The position numbers and the translations under genes were made by a program. Positions 26,272 through 35,548 of a DNA stretch of 64,000 bases are shown one piece after another. The DNA lies in NCBI GenBank assembly GCA_023269615.1, contig JAHFSY010000011.1, forward strand, positions 29,877-93,876. The letters run 5' to 3'. The notes under the pieces were generated by a model that was given only the letters and a program-made list of their open reading frames with translations, was not told where the DNA came from and made no database searches. Every line of letters starts with the position of its first letter. Positions within the stretch are counted from its first letter, which is position 1. The DNA is from Verrucomicrobiota bacterium (lineage in GTDB: Bacteria > Verrucomicrobiota > Verrucomicrobiia > JABWAM01).

Positions 26272-27501
26272 TTATTGGACCAATTCGTGGAGTTTGAAGA
26301 TCGGCATGAACATGGCCAGCACAATGCCACCGATCACGATTCCCAAGCCGGCAATCAGCAAAGGCTCGATCAAGGCGGTCAAGCCGGACAGGGTCGTCTC
26401 AATTTCCGTGTCATAGAAATCCGCGATCTTCTCAAGCATCACATCCACCTTGCCCGTCGATTCGCCGGCGGCGATCATACGGATGATCATGGGCGGGAAA
26501 ATGGGATGCTTGGCCAGCGAGGGGCCGATCGTCTCACCCTTTTCAATGGCCGCCGCCGCATCCAGCGTGGCCACTTCCACCAGCCAGTTGCCACTCGACT
26601 GCGCCACGATGTTCAGGGTTTCGATGATGGGCACGCCGCTGCGGATGAGCTGGGCAAACGTCCGCGCAAAACGGGATATGGAAACCTTCTGCAACAACGG
26701 GCCGAAGACGGGAATCTTGAGCTTGATGCCATCCCACTTCTTGCGCCCGTCCTCGGTCTTGATCCACTTCAGGAAGGCAAAGATCACGCCGATGATGGCC
26801 AGACCGACCACGATGCCCTTGGCCGAACGCAGCAGGTCGCTGACAGCAATCAGCGCCGCGGTGGGCGCCGGCAGCTTGGCGTGGAAATCCGCATAGATGC
26901 CCGCGAACACGGGAATCACCTTGATCAGCAGGAAGACCACGATGATGAACGCCATGCTCATGACGATCACGGGATAGGACATCGCCGACTTGACCTTTTT
27001 CTTCAGGCGGGAAGACGCTTCCATGTAGGAGGCCAGACGGTCGAGAATCTCTGCAAGCGCACCACCCGATTCACCCGCGCGCACCATGTTCACGTAAAGC
27101 CGGTCAAACACCGTCGGATACTTCATCAGCGTGGTCGAAAGCTGCTCTCCCGTCTCGATGATGGATGTCAGCTGCGTGAGGACCGCCTTGAAACTCTTGT
27201 TGGTTGTCTGCTCCGTCAAGGCCGAAAGGCTTTGCACCAGGGGAAGGCCTGCGTCAATCATCGTGGCCAGCTGGCGCGTGAACATCACCATTTCCGTCTC
27301 GGGAATTGCGCCGATCTTCTGGCCTCCGATCGACCCCGCACCCTTGCTCTTGCGCTTGACGGCGACGCTTTCGCTGATGGAGACCACCACCATGCCCTTC
27401 TGGGAAAGAGCGGACGCGGCGGACGTCTGGTCCGTCGCCTCGAGCGTTCCCTTTTTGGTCGCTCCTTTTTCGTCCCTGGCTTGATACGCGAAGACTGGCA
27501 T
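26272..27501 (-). CDS. gspF: Type II secretion inner-membrane platform protein GspF
   Basis: 409 aa from ATG 27501 (MPVFAYQARDEKG, the usual GspF/PilC opening). Two copies of the T2SSF domain are seen. The first holds FTRQLATMIDAGLPLVQSL; the second holds RFARTFAQLIRSGVPIIETL. Three membrane segments, including YPVIVMSMAFIIVVFLLIKVI and the C-terminal IAGLGIVIGGIVLAMFMPIF, also fit. GspF anchors the assembly ATPase and pulls pseudopilins. It is separated from the gspG-L operon by 22 kb. GspE and GspD are not in the window. A PilC role for a pilus remains possible. Confidence 0.9.
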   Translation of the reverse strand: MPVFAYQARDEKGATKKGTLEATDQTSAASALSQKGMVVVSISESVAVKRKSKGAGSIGGQKIGAIPETEMVMFTRQLATMIDAGLPLVQSLSALTEQTTNKSFKAVLTQLTSIIETGEQLSTTLMKYPTVFDRLYVNMVRAGESGGALAEILDRLASYMEASSRLKKKVKSAMSYPVIVMSMAFIIVVFLLIKVIPVFAGIYADFHAKLPAPTAALIAVSDLLRSAKGIVVGLAIIGVIFAFLKWIKTEDGRKKWDGIKLKIPVFGPLLQKVSISRFARTFAQLIRSGVPIIETLNIVAQSSGNWLVEVATLDAAAAIEKGETIGPSLAKHPIFPPMIIRMIAAGESTGKVDVMLEKIADFYDTEIETTLSGLTALIEPLLIAGLGIVIGGIVLAMFMPIFKLHELVQ

Positions 27502-27577
27502 CGTCACTTTCACATACACCTGAAAGCGCCAAAGCGCCAGCAGAATTTCATCAAGAACTGAATCGAATGCCCTGTCT

Positions 27578-30500
27578 TCAAGCGTTTGATCCCAACAGCT
27601 TCCGCGCCTGTTCGGCCTCACGCAGGAGACCACAATCGGAGGCAGCAGCCAGGGCACGTTTCAGTGGCTCCACAGATCCTTCACGATCCCCCCGCCCCAA
27701 TCGAGCCGCCCCCTGCGCCAGCACGGAGCGGGCCAGGTCAAATCTGGCCCCGATCCCCTCCAGCAACGACACGCTTCGGGCAAGGCGCGCCTCGGCTTCA
27801 TCATGCCTCGGCGGAAGACTCGCAGTGAGGGCCCTCCCGATCGCCCGCTCCGCCAACCCCTCGGCAATGGCGCTACCCGCCGCTTTCGCCAGCACCAGAG
27901 CCTCCTCCCCACGCTTCAACGCGGCGGTTGCATCGCCGGACGCAAGCAACGTCTCGCTCTCGATTGCCGCAAGCCATTCACCGAGAAGAAGACGGCCGCC
28001 CAGGGGCTTTGCCGCCTCATGCGCCGCGTTCCAGTGCTTGAGGGCGCTCGCGTGGTCGTCCAGGCCGGTCAACCCCCACGCAATGAACGAATTGCTGGAA
28101 TATCGAAACATGGCATCCCCGCTTTGTTCCGCCACCGCAAGCGCCTCCCGCGCCGAGTCAATCGCCTCCGCATGCTTTCCCGCCACCAATTGAACCAGTG
28201 CCGTGGCGGTGTGCGCCATGGTCTCGGCATTCTGGTTGCGGCTGGCCTTCGCCGTTTTCAGCACATTCCCCATGATCGCAGTGCCCGCGGCACAATCGCC
28301 CAGGCAGATGCGCGCCGCTCCGCGATAGAGGTGGGCAAAGAGCAATTCATGCCAGTTTTTTGCCGCCTCGAGAAGCGGTGCTGCATGGTCCAGCAGTTGA
28401 ATGGACCGGGCGAACTGCCCCTGCAGAAAAAGGGCCCGGCCGATCACCGCGCCCGGGAGCGCCATCAGTTCCGCATCGCCCAGCTGGGGAGCCACCGCCA
28501 GCACTTTTTGAAAATAGCCGATCGCCTCCCGCGTGCGCCCCGCAAGATAATGGGTGCGGCCGATCCAGAGATGGACCCGGGCCAGCCGCGCGGGGTCGCC
28601 AAGCGATTGCGCCACCGTCTCCGCCTCCATCAGGATCGCCATGTTCTTTTCCGGTGACTCCGCCTGGAGCGACACATTCACCAGCCGCACGCTCGAATCC
28701 ACGCGCTTCTGGCGATGCACCTGCGCGTCCGGCAACTGCTTCAGCGTTTCGAGCGTCCGCTGGTAATGCCCCCTCGCCTCCGCATAGGCATAGAGCTGCA
28801 CCGCCGCATCCGCCGCCCTCATGGAATATTCCAGCGCCTTCGCCCAGGTTTCCCCTCGAAAATAATGGTATGCCAGCAGGCCCGTGAATTCCTCGATCCG
28901 CTCCTCAAACACAGCCTCCATCGCCTCGCCCACTTTCTGGTGCAGCACCTTCCTCGCAGGACCAAGCAGGGTCTGGTACGCCACCTCCTGCGTCAGCGCG
29001 TGATGAAAAATATACTCGATCTCCGGATGCCGCGCCCGCTCGCGCACCAGGTCCGCTTCCTCCAGCAATGAAATCTGGTCGTCCAACCCCTTCTCGTCGC
29101 GCGCCATGTGGTCCAGCACGCGATAAAGAAAGACCCGCCCGATCACCGCCGCCTTCTGGATCACCCGCCGTGTCTCATCGGGCAGACGGTCGAGGCGCGA
29201 CAACAACACCGCCTGCAGCGTATCCGGAACCTGGATCGTCTCCACCAACTCCGTGACCTTCCATTCCGCACTCTCGCGCACCAGCGCGCCGCGCTCGATG
29301 AGCGAACGCAGCACCTCCTCGACAAAAAAAGGATTGCCCTCGGCCTTTCCAATGATCGTCGCCGTCAATTTCTCCGGCAGCGAACTTCCCTCCAGCAGCC
29401 CGCCCACGAGTTCACGGTTCGATTTCTCCGACAGGGGCTTCAACTGCAGCTCCACACACGGATCGCCAAGGGCCGCAAGGACCGGTTCCAGCCTCTCCCA
29501 ATTCCCGGCCGCATCCTGCTTCGGACGTCCCATCACCACGATCGCCACCGGCGCCCGGGCCGTCACCGAGAAAAGATGGGCGATCAAATCCATCGAGGTG
29601 ACGTCCGCCCAATGCAGGTCCTCGAACACCATCACCACCGGTTTCTGGCGTGCCAGCAAAAGCAGAAATTCCTCCATCACCGCAAAGAGCCGTGTCCGAA
29701 ACCCCTCCCCGGTCATCGCGCCCACCGCGGCCGCCTCGCCGGCCTCCAGTTTCAATGACAACAAGTGGGCCAGCACCGCATACGCATCCTTTTCATCCGT
29801 GAAAATCTCCTTCAGCTTGCTGCGCAAACTCGCGCGCGCCTCCGCCTCGCCATCCTCATCCGCAATCCCCGCATATCGCCGCAGCAAATCCAAAAAGGGC
29901 GCGTAACTCAACGAACGGCTGAACGCAAAGCAGCGCCCCTCGAGCCATGTCATCTCCTTCCCCTCGCGACCGCGAATCTCCGCAAGCAGGCGGCTCTTCC
30001 CGATCCCCGCCTCGCCCATGATCCTCACGATCCGCCCCTTCCCGCGCTGCAAATCCTCGAGGCATTTCGCCAGCACCCCGCGCTCATGGTCGCGGCCCAC
30101 CAGCGGTGACGAAAGCCCTTCAAGCCCTCGCGCCTTCTCGGGCTGGAGCTTCGCATGAAGCAGCTCGTACACGTGCAGCGGGTCCTTCTTCCCCTTCACC
30201 TTCACCGGGTCCATCTCCTGGAAACCAAACGCGCCGCGTGTCAGGCGGTACGTGTTCCGGCTCACAAAAATCTGACCGCGCTTCGCCGCGTCCTGCAGCC
30301 GCGCCGCCACGTTCACCGTGTCCCCCATCACGGTGTAACTCATCCGCAAGTCGTTCCCCATGTTTCCAGCGATCACGATCCCGGTGTTCACGCCAATGTG
30401 AACATCCAGCGGCTGCCCCAGCTTTTCAATCCACCGACGATTGAACCCCTGCAGCTTCTCGCGCATTAACAGAGCCGACCGCAGCGCATTCTCCGCGTCA

Positions 30501-30967
30501 TCCTCAAGCGCCACCGGCGCACCGAACACCGCCATCACGCAGTCGCCTACAAACTTGTCAACCATCCCCTCGTACTGATACACCGCATGGACAAGCTCCT
30601 TGAGGCAGTCATTGACGAGCGAAGCCACGTCCTCCGCGTCAAGCCGTTCCGAGAGGGCGGTGAAGCCGGAGATGTCCGCGAAAAGAACCGTCACCTGGCG
30701 CCGTTCCCCCTCGATGTGGCCGGAAGCCCGCATCTTGTCCGCGAGCTGCTTGGGCACATAACTCTGCATCTGCGCCAGCAGCGCGTCGGGCGAGGAGCCC
30801 GCCTTGGGAAGTTTCGCCGCCTTCAGCTCCGCACGCATCGCCTCGATCTGCGCCCGCAGCGCGGTGATCGTCATGTCCACCACGGCATTCCCCAGCGCCG
30901 GTCTCAACGCCTCCTGCGCTGCAATGGCAGATTCAATCTGCGCAACCTTTTCTTCAACCGAAGCCAT
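27578..30967 (-). CDS. Class III nucleotide cyclase fused to an AAA ATPase and TPR array
   Basis: 1129 aa, cytoplasmic. N-terminal helical region (1-70). The class III cyclase domain (about 88-270) has the metal-binding Asp in VLFADISGFTALSERLD (about 97), Lys and Asp in VDKFVGDCVMAVFGAP (about 142) and MGDTVNVAARLQ. The catalytic set looks complete. An AAA/STAND ATPase follows with Walker A GEAGIGKS (about 319) and VVMVFEDLHWAD as Walker B. The C-terminal half is TPR-like helices (about 650-1129). It probably makes cAMP or cGMP in response to a ligand or partner. gspF and its regulator lie downstream, and an orphan cNMP-binding protein is encoded at 4387-4830. Confidence 0.88.
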   Translation of the reverse strand: MASVEEKVAQIESAIAAQEALRPALGNAVVDMTITALRAQIEAMRAELKAAKLPKAGSSPDALLAQMQSYVPKQLADKMRASGHIEGERRQVTVLFADISGFTALSERLDAEDVASLVNDCLKELVHAVYQYEGMVDKFVGDCVMAVFGAPVALEDDAENALRSALLMREKLQGFNRRWIEKLGQPLDVHIGVNTGIVIAGNMGNDLRMSYTVMGDTVNVAARLQDAAKRGQIFVSRNTYRLTRGAFGFQEMDPVKVKGKKDPLHVYELLHAKLQPEKARGLEGLSSPLVGRDHERGVLAKCLEDLQRGKGRIVRIMGEAGIGKSRLLAEIRGREGKEMTWLEGRCFAFSRSLSYAPFLDLLRRYAGIADEDGEAEARASLRSKLKEIFTDEKDAYAVLAHLLSLKLEAGEAAAVGAMTGEGFRTRLFAVMEEFLLLLARQKPVVMVFEDLHWADVTSMDLIAHLFSVTARAPVAIVVMGRPKQDAAGNWERLEPVLAALGDPCVELQLKPLSEKSNRELVGGLLEGSSLPEKLTATIIGKAEGNPFFVEEVLRSLIERGALVRESAEWKVTELVETIQVPDTLQAVLLSRLDRLPDETRRVIQKAAVIGRVFLYRVLDHMARDEKGLDDQISLLEEADLVRERARHPEIEYIFHHALTQEVAYQTLLGPARKVLHQKVGEAMEAVFEERIEEFTGLLAYHYFRGETWAKALEYSMRAADAAVQLYAYAEARGHYQRTLETLKQLPDAQVHRQKRVDSSVRLVNVSLQAESPEKNMAILMEAETVAQSLGDPARLARVHLWIGRTHYLAGRTREAIGYFQKVLAVAPQLGDAELMALPGAVIGRALFLQGQFARSIQLLDHAAPLLEAAKNWHELLFAHLYRGAARICLGDCAAGTAIMGNVLKTAKASRNQNAETMAHTATALVQLVAGKHAEAIDSAREALAVAEQSGDAMFRYSSNSFIAWGLTGLDDHASALKHWNAAHEAAKPLGGRLLLGEWLAAIESETLLASGDATAALKRGEEALVLAKAAGSAIAEGLAERAIGRALTASLPPRHDEAEARLARSVSLLEGIGARFDLARSVLAQGAARLGRGDREGSVEPLKRALAAASDCGLLREAEQARKLLGSNA

Positions 30968-31195
30968 GAACGCTCATCCTCCATAAACCGCCCGCCGCGA
31001 GTAAAGGAGAATCCGAAATGCACCGAACCCGTCATTGACCATTCATGTTGCAGGAGCCGCTGCCTCTCGCGACCAATCTGTTCCGACGTGAGGCAATTCG
31101 GGCGGAGTCGAATCACAAAAATTGGAGTGGAGGAAGCTGTGGCGTTGCGTTATTTTCAAATCGCACGGTTTTCATCATTTATACCCTTCCAGCCT

Positions 31196-31738
31196 GTGAT
31201 CCTGCAACTCCTCGAACGCATGACCCGGGAAGCCGTCTCCCGCGGGCTGGACTTCCTCCTGATCGGCGGCCACGCCGTCAATGCCTACGGTTACGCCCGC
31301 ACGACTTTCGATGTGGACCTGCTCATCACTGACAAGCAGCGTTCCTCATGGAAGACCTTGTTCATGGAGCAGGGCTACACCGTGCGGCATGAGGCAGATG
31401 CTTTCATCCAATTCAACGCTCCCTCCCCGTCGGAGTTTGACTTCGACCTGATGGTTGTGGATGAAACCACGTACACCAAACTGCGCGGGAGCAGTGTGCG
31501 AAAAACCCTCGGTTCCATGGAATTTTCCGTTCCCGCTCCACTTCACCTGGTTGCCCTGAAACTCCATGCCCTGCGCGAGGAACAGCGCGTCAGACGGGGA
31601 AAAGATTATCAGGACGTTCTTGAAATCATCCGCCTGACGGGTATCAATACCAAGGGTCAGGAATTCCAACAGATCCTCGATCGTTATGCCACCGAATCCA
31701 TCCGCAACCGACTCATTCACGACCTCGAAGAAGGTTGA
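31196..31738 (+). CDS. Nucleotidyltransferase-fold protein (AbiEii/MenT-like)
   Basis: 180 aa from GTG 31196; ATG 31220 and GTG 31139 are alternatives. The N-terminal motif FLLIGGHAVNAYGYARTTFDVDLLI has the GG..(A/S)..DxD pattern of DNA-polymerase-beta-type nucleotidyltransferases. A later Asp in FDFDLMVVDE may be the third acid. VPAPLHLVALKLHALREEQRV and KDYQDVLEII match the C-terminal region of the AbiEii-like toxins. Such proteins are toxins or orphan transferases. The following small gene overlaps it by 53 nt, as in toxin-antitoxin pairs, though here the larger protein comes first. Confidence 0.75.
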   Translation: MILQLLERMTREAVSRGLDFLLIGGHAVNAYGYARTTFDVDLLITDKQRSSWKTLFMEQGYTVRHEADAFIQFNAPSPSEFDFDLMVVDETTYTKLRGSSVRKTLGSMEFSVPAPLHLVALKLHALREEQRVRRGKDYQDVLEIIRLTGINTKGQEFQQILDRYATESIRNRLIHDLEEG

Positions 31739-31931
31739 AAGTGACTGGCTTGATTTGAACCTGCCCGAGGTGAAGCCCGGGGAGGAGCCTCTCCCGCATC
31801 GTGAGCCCTCTTTCGAAGCCATCATGTCCCACGCCCACATGCTCCTCCCTTGGTGGCGCCAGACACCCCCCATTCCCAAAAATTCGGAGCCCTTTCGAAT
31901 GGAGGCTGACTTCCCAAAGTCAAGCGGATGA
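31686..31931 (+). CDS. Small protein overlapping the nucleotidyltransferase gene
   Basis: 81 aa in another frame, sharing 53 nt with the upstream gene. Sequence past the overlap has GC-rich third positions and ordered composition: ESDWLDLNLPEVKPGEEPLP then FEAIMSHAHMLLPWW. That argues for real coding. It is acidic and proline-rich with no known motif. It could be the partner of the nucleotidyltransferase. Confidence 0.5.
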   Translation: MPPNPSATDSFTTSKKVESDWLDLNLPEVKPGEEPLPHREPSFEAIMSHAHMLLPWWRQTPPIPKNSEPFRMEADFPKSSG

Positions 31932-31970
31932 CACCATCGCGCCGCCCAGCCACAAAAGCAGCGCCTGAAA

Positions 31971-32606
31971 TTATAACTTTGAGAACGGAATATCGAGGTT
32001 TTGATATTCCCCGGCGTCCTTCCACGTGTAATGCCACCATTCCAGCTCACAGCGGAAAAATCCCTCGGACTCCATTTCGTCCCGCAGCAAATCACGGAGG
32101 CGACGCGACTCTTTCGTTCCACCTCCATACCCGATCGCCGAACGCTCCGACCATTCATCGTACGCGCCCGGCATGGCCGCCGGCTTCCCCGTCTTCGCAT
32201 CGCAAAGCGTCAGGTCCACCGCACATCCGCGGCTGTGCCCCGAGCCGCGACCAGGATCCGCCACGAACTGTTTGTGGCGCATGGGAGTCTCATCCCAGAA
32301 AATCTTCACCACGGACCACGGGCGATACGCATCGTAAATCACAAGCCCAAATCCCTTTTCGCGAAGCGCCTTGTGCACACGCCTCAGCGCCTCGGCCGCG
32401 GGACGCTGCAAGAATGCGCGCGGCTCCCTGTAAACGGCGCGGCCGATGAAGTTGTTCGTCGTCGCATAACGAATGTCGAGACGCAGCAACGGATCAATCT
32501 TCACCAACTCAACCAGGTCGGGTTCGCCAAAATCGCCCCTCTCTTCAGGCGGCCCCTCCGCAAGACATACCCAGGGGGAAAGGAAAGCCAAGGCAATGAG
32601 GCCCAT
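31971..32606 (-). CDS. D-Ala-D-Ala dipeptidase, VanX/DdpX type
   Basis: 211 aa from ATG 32606, giving a clean signal peptide (MGLIALAFLSPWVCLAEG); ATG 32654 would overlap bioD. Peptidase family M15D: the zinc motif SGHSRGCAVDLTL (about 122) and ELEWWHYTWK (about 186) supply His, Asp, Glu and His. VIYDAYRPWSVVKIFWDE carries the conserved Arg of VanX enzymes. It splits D-Ala-D-Ala, here probably in the periplasm for peptidoglycan turnover. No vanH or vanA is nearby, so resistance is not implied. Confidence 0.9.
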   Translation of the reverse strand: MGLIALAFLSPWVCLAEGPPEERGDFGEPDLVELVKIDPLLRLDIRYATTNNFIGRAVYREPRAFLQRPAAEALRRVHKALREKGFGLVIYDAYRPWSVVKIFWDETPMRHKQFVADPGRGSGHSRGCAVDLTLCDAKTGKPAAMPGAYDEWSERSAIGYGGGTKESRRLRDLLRDEMESEGFFRCELEWWHYTWKDAGEYQNLDIPFSKL

Positions 32607-32631
32607 CCGAAAACCAGGATTGGTTGCGCCT

Positions 32632-33246
32632 TTATCCTCGAATGCCGACTTCATGAATGGAAACGGAAACCCGGCTCCGCAAAACCTTCGCGTTACTTTG
32701 CTGTGAGGAATCCTTCGTTTTTCCAAAACGCGTCAACACCAACGCGATGCAGCCCTGCCGCCCCGCCGCCTCCAGCGTGAGCAGCGTGTGGTTCAAGACG
32801 CCCAGACGGTCGCGCGCCACGATCACCATCGGGCCGCCCAGTGCCTTTGCCAGATCGCGCATCGTGTGTTTGCGCGCAATTGGGCAAAGCAACCCGCCCG
32901 CGCCCTCCACCAGCACGATGCGGATGTTTCGTTTGCGAATTTCGAACAATGCACCGCGTATTTTCCGCAGCAACGTCGACCAGGATGGACACTTCTGCGC
33001 AACCGGCGCCACCGGATGACGGAGGTGGATCGGGTTCACCATGTCCAGAGTTAATCCGCCCCCGGAAAGTTTCCAGAGACGTTGCGCATCCTCCCGGTCG
33101 CCGCAGCAGATGGGCTTGAAGCCGGCGGCGGAAATTCCACGACGGCGAAATTCTACAAGCAGGGCGCACGTCAGCCAGGTTTTTCCAACCCCGGTATCAG
33201 TGCCCGTGATGAAAAAGAGTCCCCCACCCCGTCGGCTTCGGCGCAT
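32632..33246 (-). CDS. bioD: Dethiobiotin synthetase
   Basis: 204 aa from ATG 33246. P-loop FFITGTDTGVGKTWL, then GFKPICCGDREDA, NPIHLRHPVAP, VLVEGAGGLLCPI and DRLGVLNHTLLTLEA, all typical of BioD. It closes the ureido ring of dethiobiotin from 7,8-diaminononanoate, CO2 and ATP. The open frame runs further upstream through a palindromic repeat (33287-33379), which is why a longer start is not used. Downstream of bioA in the same orientation. bioB and bioF are not in the window. Confidence 0.93.
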   Translation of the reverse strand: MRRSRRGGGLFFITGTDTGVGKTWLTCALLVEFRRRGISAAGFKPICCGDREDAQRLWKLSGGGLTLDMVNPIHLRHPVAPVAQKCPSWSTLLRKIRGALFEIRKRNIRIVLVEGAGGLLCPIARKHTMRDLAKALGGPMVIVARDRLGVLNHTLLTLEAAGRQGCIALVLTRFGKTKDSSQQSNAKVLRSRVSVSIHEVGIRG

Positions 33247-33286
33247 GAGAAGCTCGACCAGCTTTCCAATCCCATCCTTGCTCTCT

Positions 33287-33379
33287 CTCCGTGATCTCCG
33301 TGCCTCCGTGGTTTTATTTCCGCCGCTTCCTCTGGGCTGGGAACGAAGATTAAACCACGGAGGCACGGAGGGCACGGAG
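33287..33379. repeat. Word-repeat hairpin of the CACGGAGG type (family I), between bioA and bioD
   Basis: Left arm GATCTCCGTGCCTCCGTGGT and right arm AAACCACGGAGGCACGGAGG are near-perfect inverted copies around 33 nt of loop. A single half (ACCACGGAGGCACGGAGGAG) recurs at about 37818. Confidence 0.8.
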
Positions 33380-33425
33380 TTCGGAGAGATGGCGCCGGGC
33401 CTGCGACGGGATTTTGTCGGCGTTT

Positions 33426-34784
33426 TCATCGGCAGATTTTTTGAATGCTGCGTTGCAGCACGTTGACGATTTTCTCCAACTGCCCCGTCGTGATGCAATA
33501 CGGGGGCATGATCACGAGGACGTTTCCAATCGGCCTCGTGAGCACTCCCAGTTTCTTTGCCTCCTCGCACACGCGCACGCCTACGCGATCTTTCCATCGA
33601 TACGGCTCGCGCGTTTTCCAGTTTTTCACCAGCTCGATTCCCGCAATCAACCCCACCTGTCGCACATCGCCCACGTGCGGCAGCTTCCAGAATTCCTGCA
33701 GCATCACGCCCAGCTCCAGGCTGCGCGCGAGCACCGTCTGCAGCGTGCGTTCCTTCTCGAAAATTTCCAAATTGGCCAGCGCCGCCGCGCAGCCGAGCTG
33801 GTTTCCCGTGTAGCTGTGGCCGTGGAAAAATGTTTTCAACTCGGCGTACTCGCCAAGAAACGAGTCAAAAATCTTCCGGCTCGTCAGCGTGGCCGCCAGC
33901 GGCAGATAACCTCCGGTCAATCCCTTCGCCAGGCATAGAAAATCCGGGGAAACTTTTTCCTGCTCGCATGCAAACATCGTCCCCGTGCGTCCGAATCCCG
34001 TCATCACCTCATCGGCAATCAACGGCACACCCTGCCCGCGGCACAACGCGGCGAATTGTTTCAGATATCCGTGCGGATGGGCGATCATGCCCGCCGCCCC
34101 CTGGATCAAGGGCTCGATCACCGCCCCGGCGCATCCTTTCGTCAGGGCTTTTTCTGCGAGCGAAACACACTCCCAGTTGCAGCGGCGATACGTCCGCGCG
34201 TCGGCGCGCTCCGGCTTCGCGCGATTGTACGGGCAGCGGTAGCAATAGGGCGCCATCACCTTGCGGGTGCGAAACATCAACGGCTGATACGCCTTGTGAA
34301 ATACACCCATCCCGCCAAGGCTCATCGCGCCCACGGTGTCGCCGTGATACCCATGTTCGAGGGTGACAAATGATTTTTTGGACTTCGAACTTTGAAACGC
34401 CATCTTGAGCGCCACTTCAAGCGCAGTGGAGCCGTCGTCGGAATAAAAAACCTTCTTCAGCGATTTGGGAGCCACGCGCACGAGTTTTTCCGCAAGCAAC
34501 GAGGCCGGTTCATTGGCCAGCCCAAGATAACTGGAATGCGCAATCCGCTGGAGTTGCCGCTGGATCGCACGCGTGAGTCGCGGATGACGATGTCCATGCA
34601 GGTTGGTCCAGATGGAAGAGTTGGCGTCGAGATAACTCCGACCCCGTGCGTCCACGACATTCGCCCCCTTGCCGCTCACGATCACCGTCGGATCGGAACG
34701 CACCCACTCGCGCATCTGGGTGAACGGATGCCAGACATGCTTCCGGTCAAGCGCCGCAAGTTTCAAGTGTGAGGGCGTTTTCAC
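33426..34784 (-). CDS. bioA: Adenosylmethionine-8-amino-7-oxononanoate aminotransferase
   Basis: 452 aa from GTG 34784. The frame is open to 34925, but the extra part is translated repeat (34792-34848). Start LDRKHVWHPFTQM is the BioA substrate-binding opening. SSIWTNLHGHRHPRL, FYSDDGSTALEVALKMA, HGYHGDTVGAMSLGG, DEVMTGFGRTGTMFAC and CLAKGLTGGYLPLAATL (PLP Lys about 285) all fit. It makes 7,8-diaminononanoate using S-adenosylmethionine as amino donor. Operon with bioD. It is the third class III aminotransferase in the window. Confidence 0.95.
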   Translation of the reverse strand: MKTPSHLKLAALDRKHVWHPFTQMREWVRSDPTVIVSGKGANVVDARGRSYLDANSSIWTNLHGHRHPRLTRAIQRQLQRIAHSSYLGLANEPASLLAEKLVRVAPKSLKKVFYSDDGSTALEVALKMAFQSSKSKKSFVTLEHGYHGDTVGAMSLGGMGVFHKAYQPLMFRTRKVMAPYCYRCPYNRAKPERADARTYRRCNWECVSLAEKALTKGCAGAVIEPLIQGAAGMIAHPHGYLKQFAALCRGQGVPLIADEVMTGFGRTGTMFACEQEKVSPDFLCLAKGLTGGYLPLAATLTSRKIFDSFLGEYAELKTFFHGHSYTGNQLGCAAALANLEIFEKERTLQTVLARSLELGVMLQEFWKLPHVGDVRQVGLIAGIELVKNWKTREPYRWKDRVGVRVCEEAKKLGVLTRPIGNVLVIMPPYCITTGQLEKIVNVLQRSIQKICR

Positions 34785-34791
34785 TGGAGTC

Positions 34792-34848
34792 GTAGCTGCG
34801 TTCGCAAGAACGCGGCCCGGAGGCCAAACGCTTGCGCGTTCGGCTACG
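34792..34848. repeat. GTAG-headed repeat (family A-like, GTAGC subtype) between dedA and bioA
   Basis: Starts GTAGCTGCGTTCGCAAG and ends CGCGTTCGGCTAC. The arms are partly complementary. It overlaps the dedA stop region (34844-34848). Related elements are at 46063-46123 and 57895-57919. Confidence 0.65.
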
Positions 34849-35488
34849 CTTTCCTTTCGTGTGCCGTCAGTTTCATCACAACAAAATAAAGGGCGCACAG
34901 GATCGCGACAAACCCACCAAGCCACATGGATTTCATTTTCATGAAGGCATACAGCTTGTCCGGGTCATCCATCAAGTGCGGTTCCGATCCGATCACATAC
35001 CATCCGAACCATGCCAGCACGCAGCACCAGATGAACGATCCCACGATGGTCATCAGGCTGAACGTGTGAAACCGCATGCGGATGATGCCGGCGGGGATTG
35101 AAATGAGATGGCGGATCACCGGCAACAGGCGCGCAAAGAAAATGCCACCTGCCTCGTATCGGAGGAGCCAGCGCTCCGATCGCAGAAGTTTCTCCTCGCT
35201 GACCATGAAATACCGCCCGTATTTCACGAGCAACGGCCGCCCCATCCACAAAGCCACCCAGTACGTGATGGACGCCCCGATCCAGGAACCCAGCGTCCCC
35301 GCAAGAATCACCCCCCAGATGTTCAGCTTTCCCTGAGAAGCCAGAAAAGCCGCCGGCGGAATCACCACCTCGCTCGGCACGGGAAAAATGGAGCTCTCCA
35401 TCGCCATCAGGACAACGACCCCGAAATACCCCCAATCATGGACCCATCCAAACCAAGTCATCAACCACGAGTGGAACAAAGCATGCAT
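34844..35488 (-). CDS. DedA family membrane protein
   Basis: 214 aa from ATG 35488. The SNARE-associated/DedA domain is clear: YFGVVVLMAMESSIFPVPSE (the E..xxPxPse re-entrant loop), GTLGSWIGASITYWVALWMG, and FFARLLPVIRHLISIPAGI with the conserved R of the F.R..P..R motif. DedA proteins are flippases for undecaprenyl phosphate or phosphatidylethanolamine and support envelope stability. Four or five membrane segments. It lies upstream of bioA in the same direction; the last residues run into a repeat. Confidence 0.92.
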   Translation of the reverse strand: MHALFHSWLMTWFGWVHDWGYFGVVVLMAMESSIFPVPSEVVIPPAAFLASQGKLNIWGVILAGTLGSWIGASITYWVALWMGRPLLVKYGRYFMVSEEKLLRSERWLLRYEAGGIFFARLLPVIRHLISIPAGIIRMRFHTFSLMTIVGSFIWCCVLAWFGWYVIGSEPHLMDDPDKLYAFMKMKSMWLGGFVAILCALYFVVMKLTAHERKA

Positions 35489-35548
35489 CCCGAGTGAGGT
35501 AGCAGGAAAAATCCGAAAGTCCAATTTCCCTTTTTGTCCTCTCCCGCT

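Noticed and set aside
33247..33597. N-terminal extension of BioD
   Set aside because: The open frame runs through the CACGGAGG hairpin and into bioA on the same strand. The P-loop begins close to ATG 33246.
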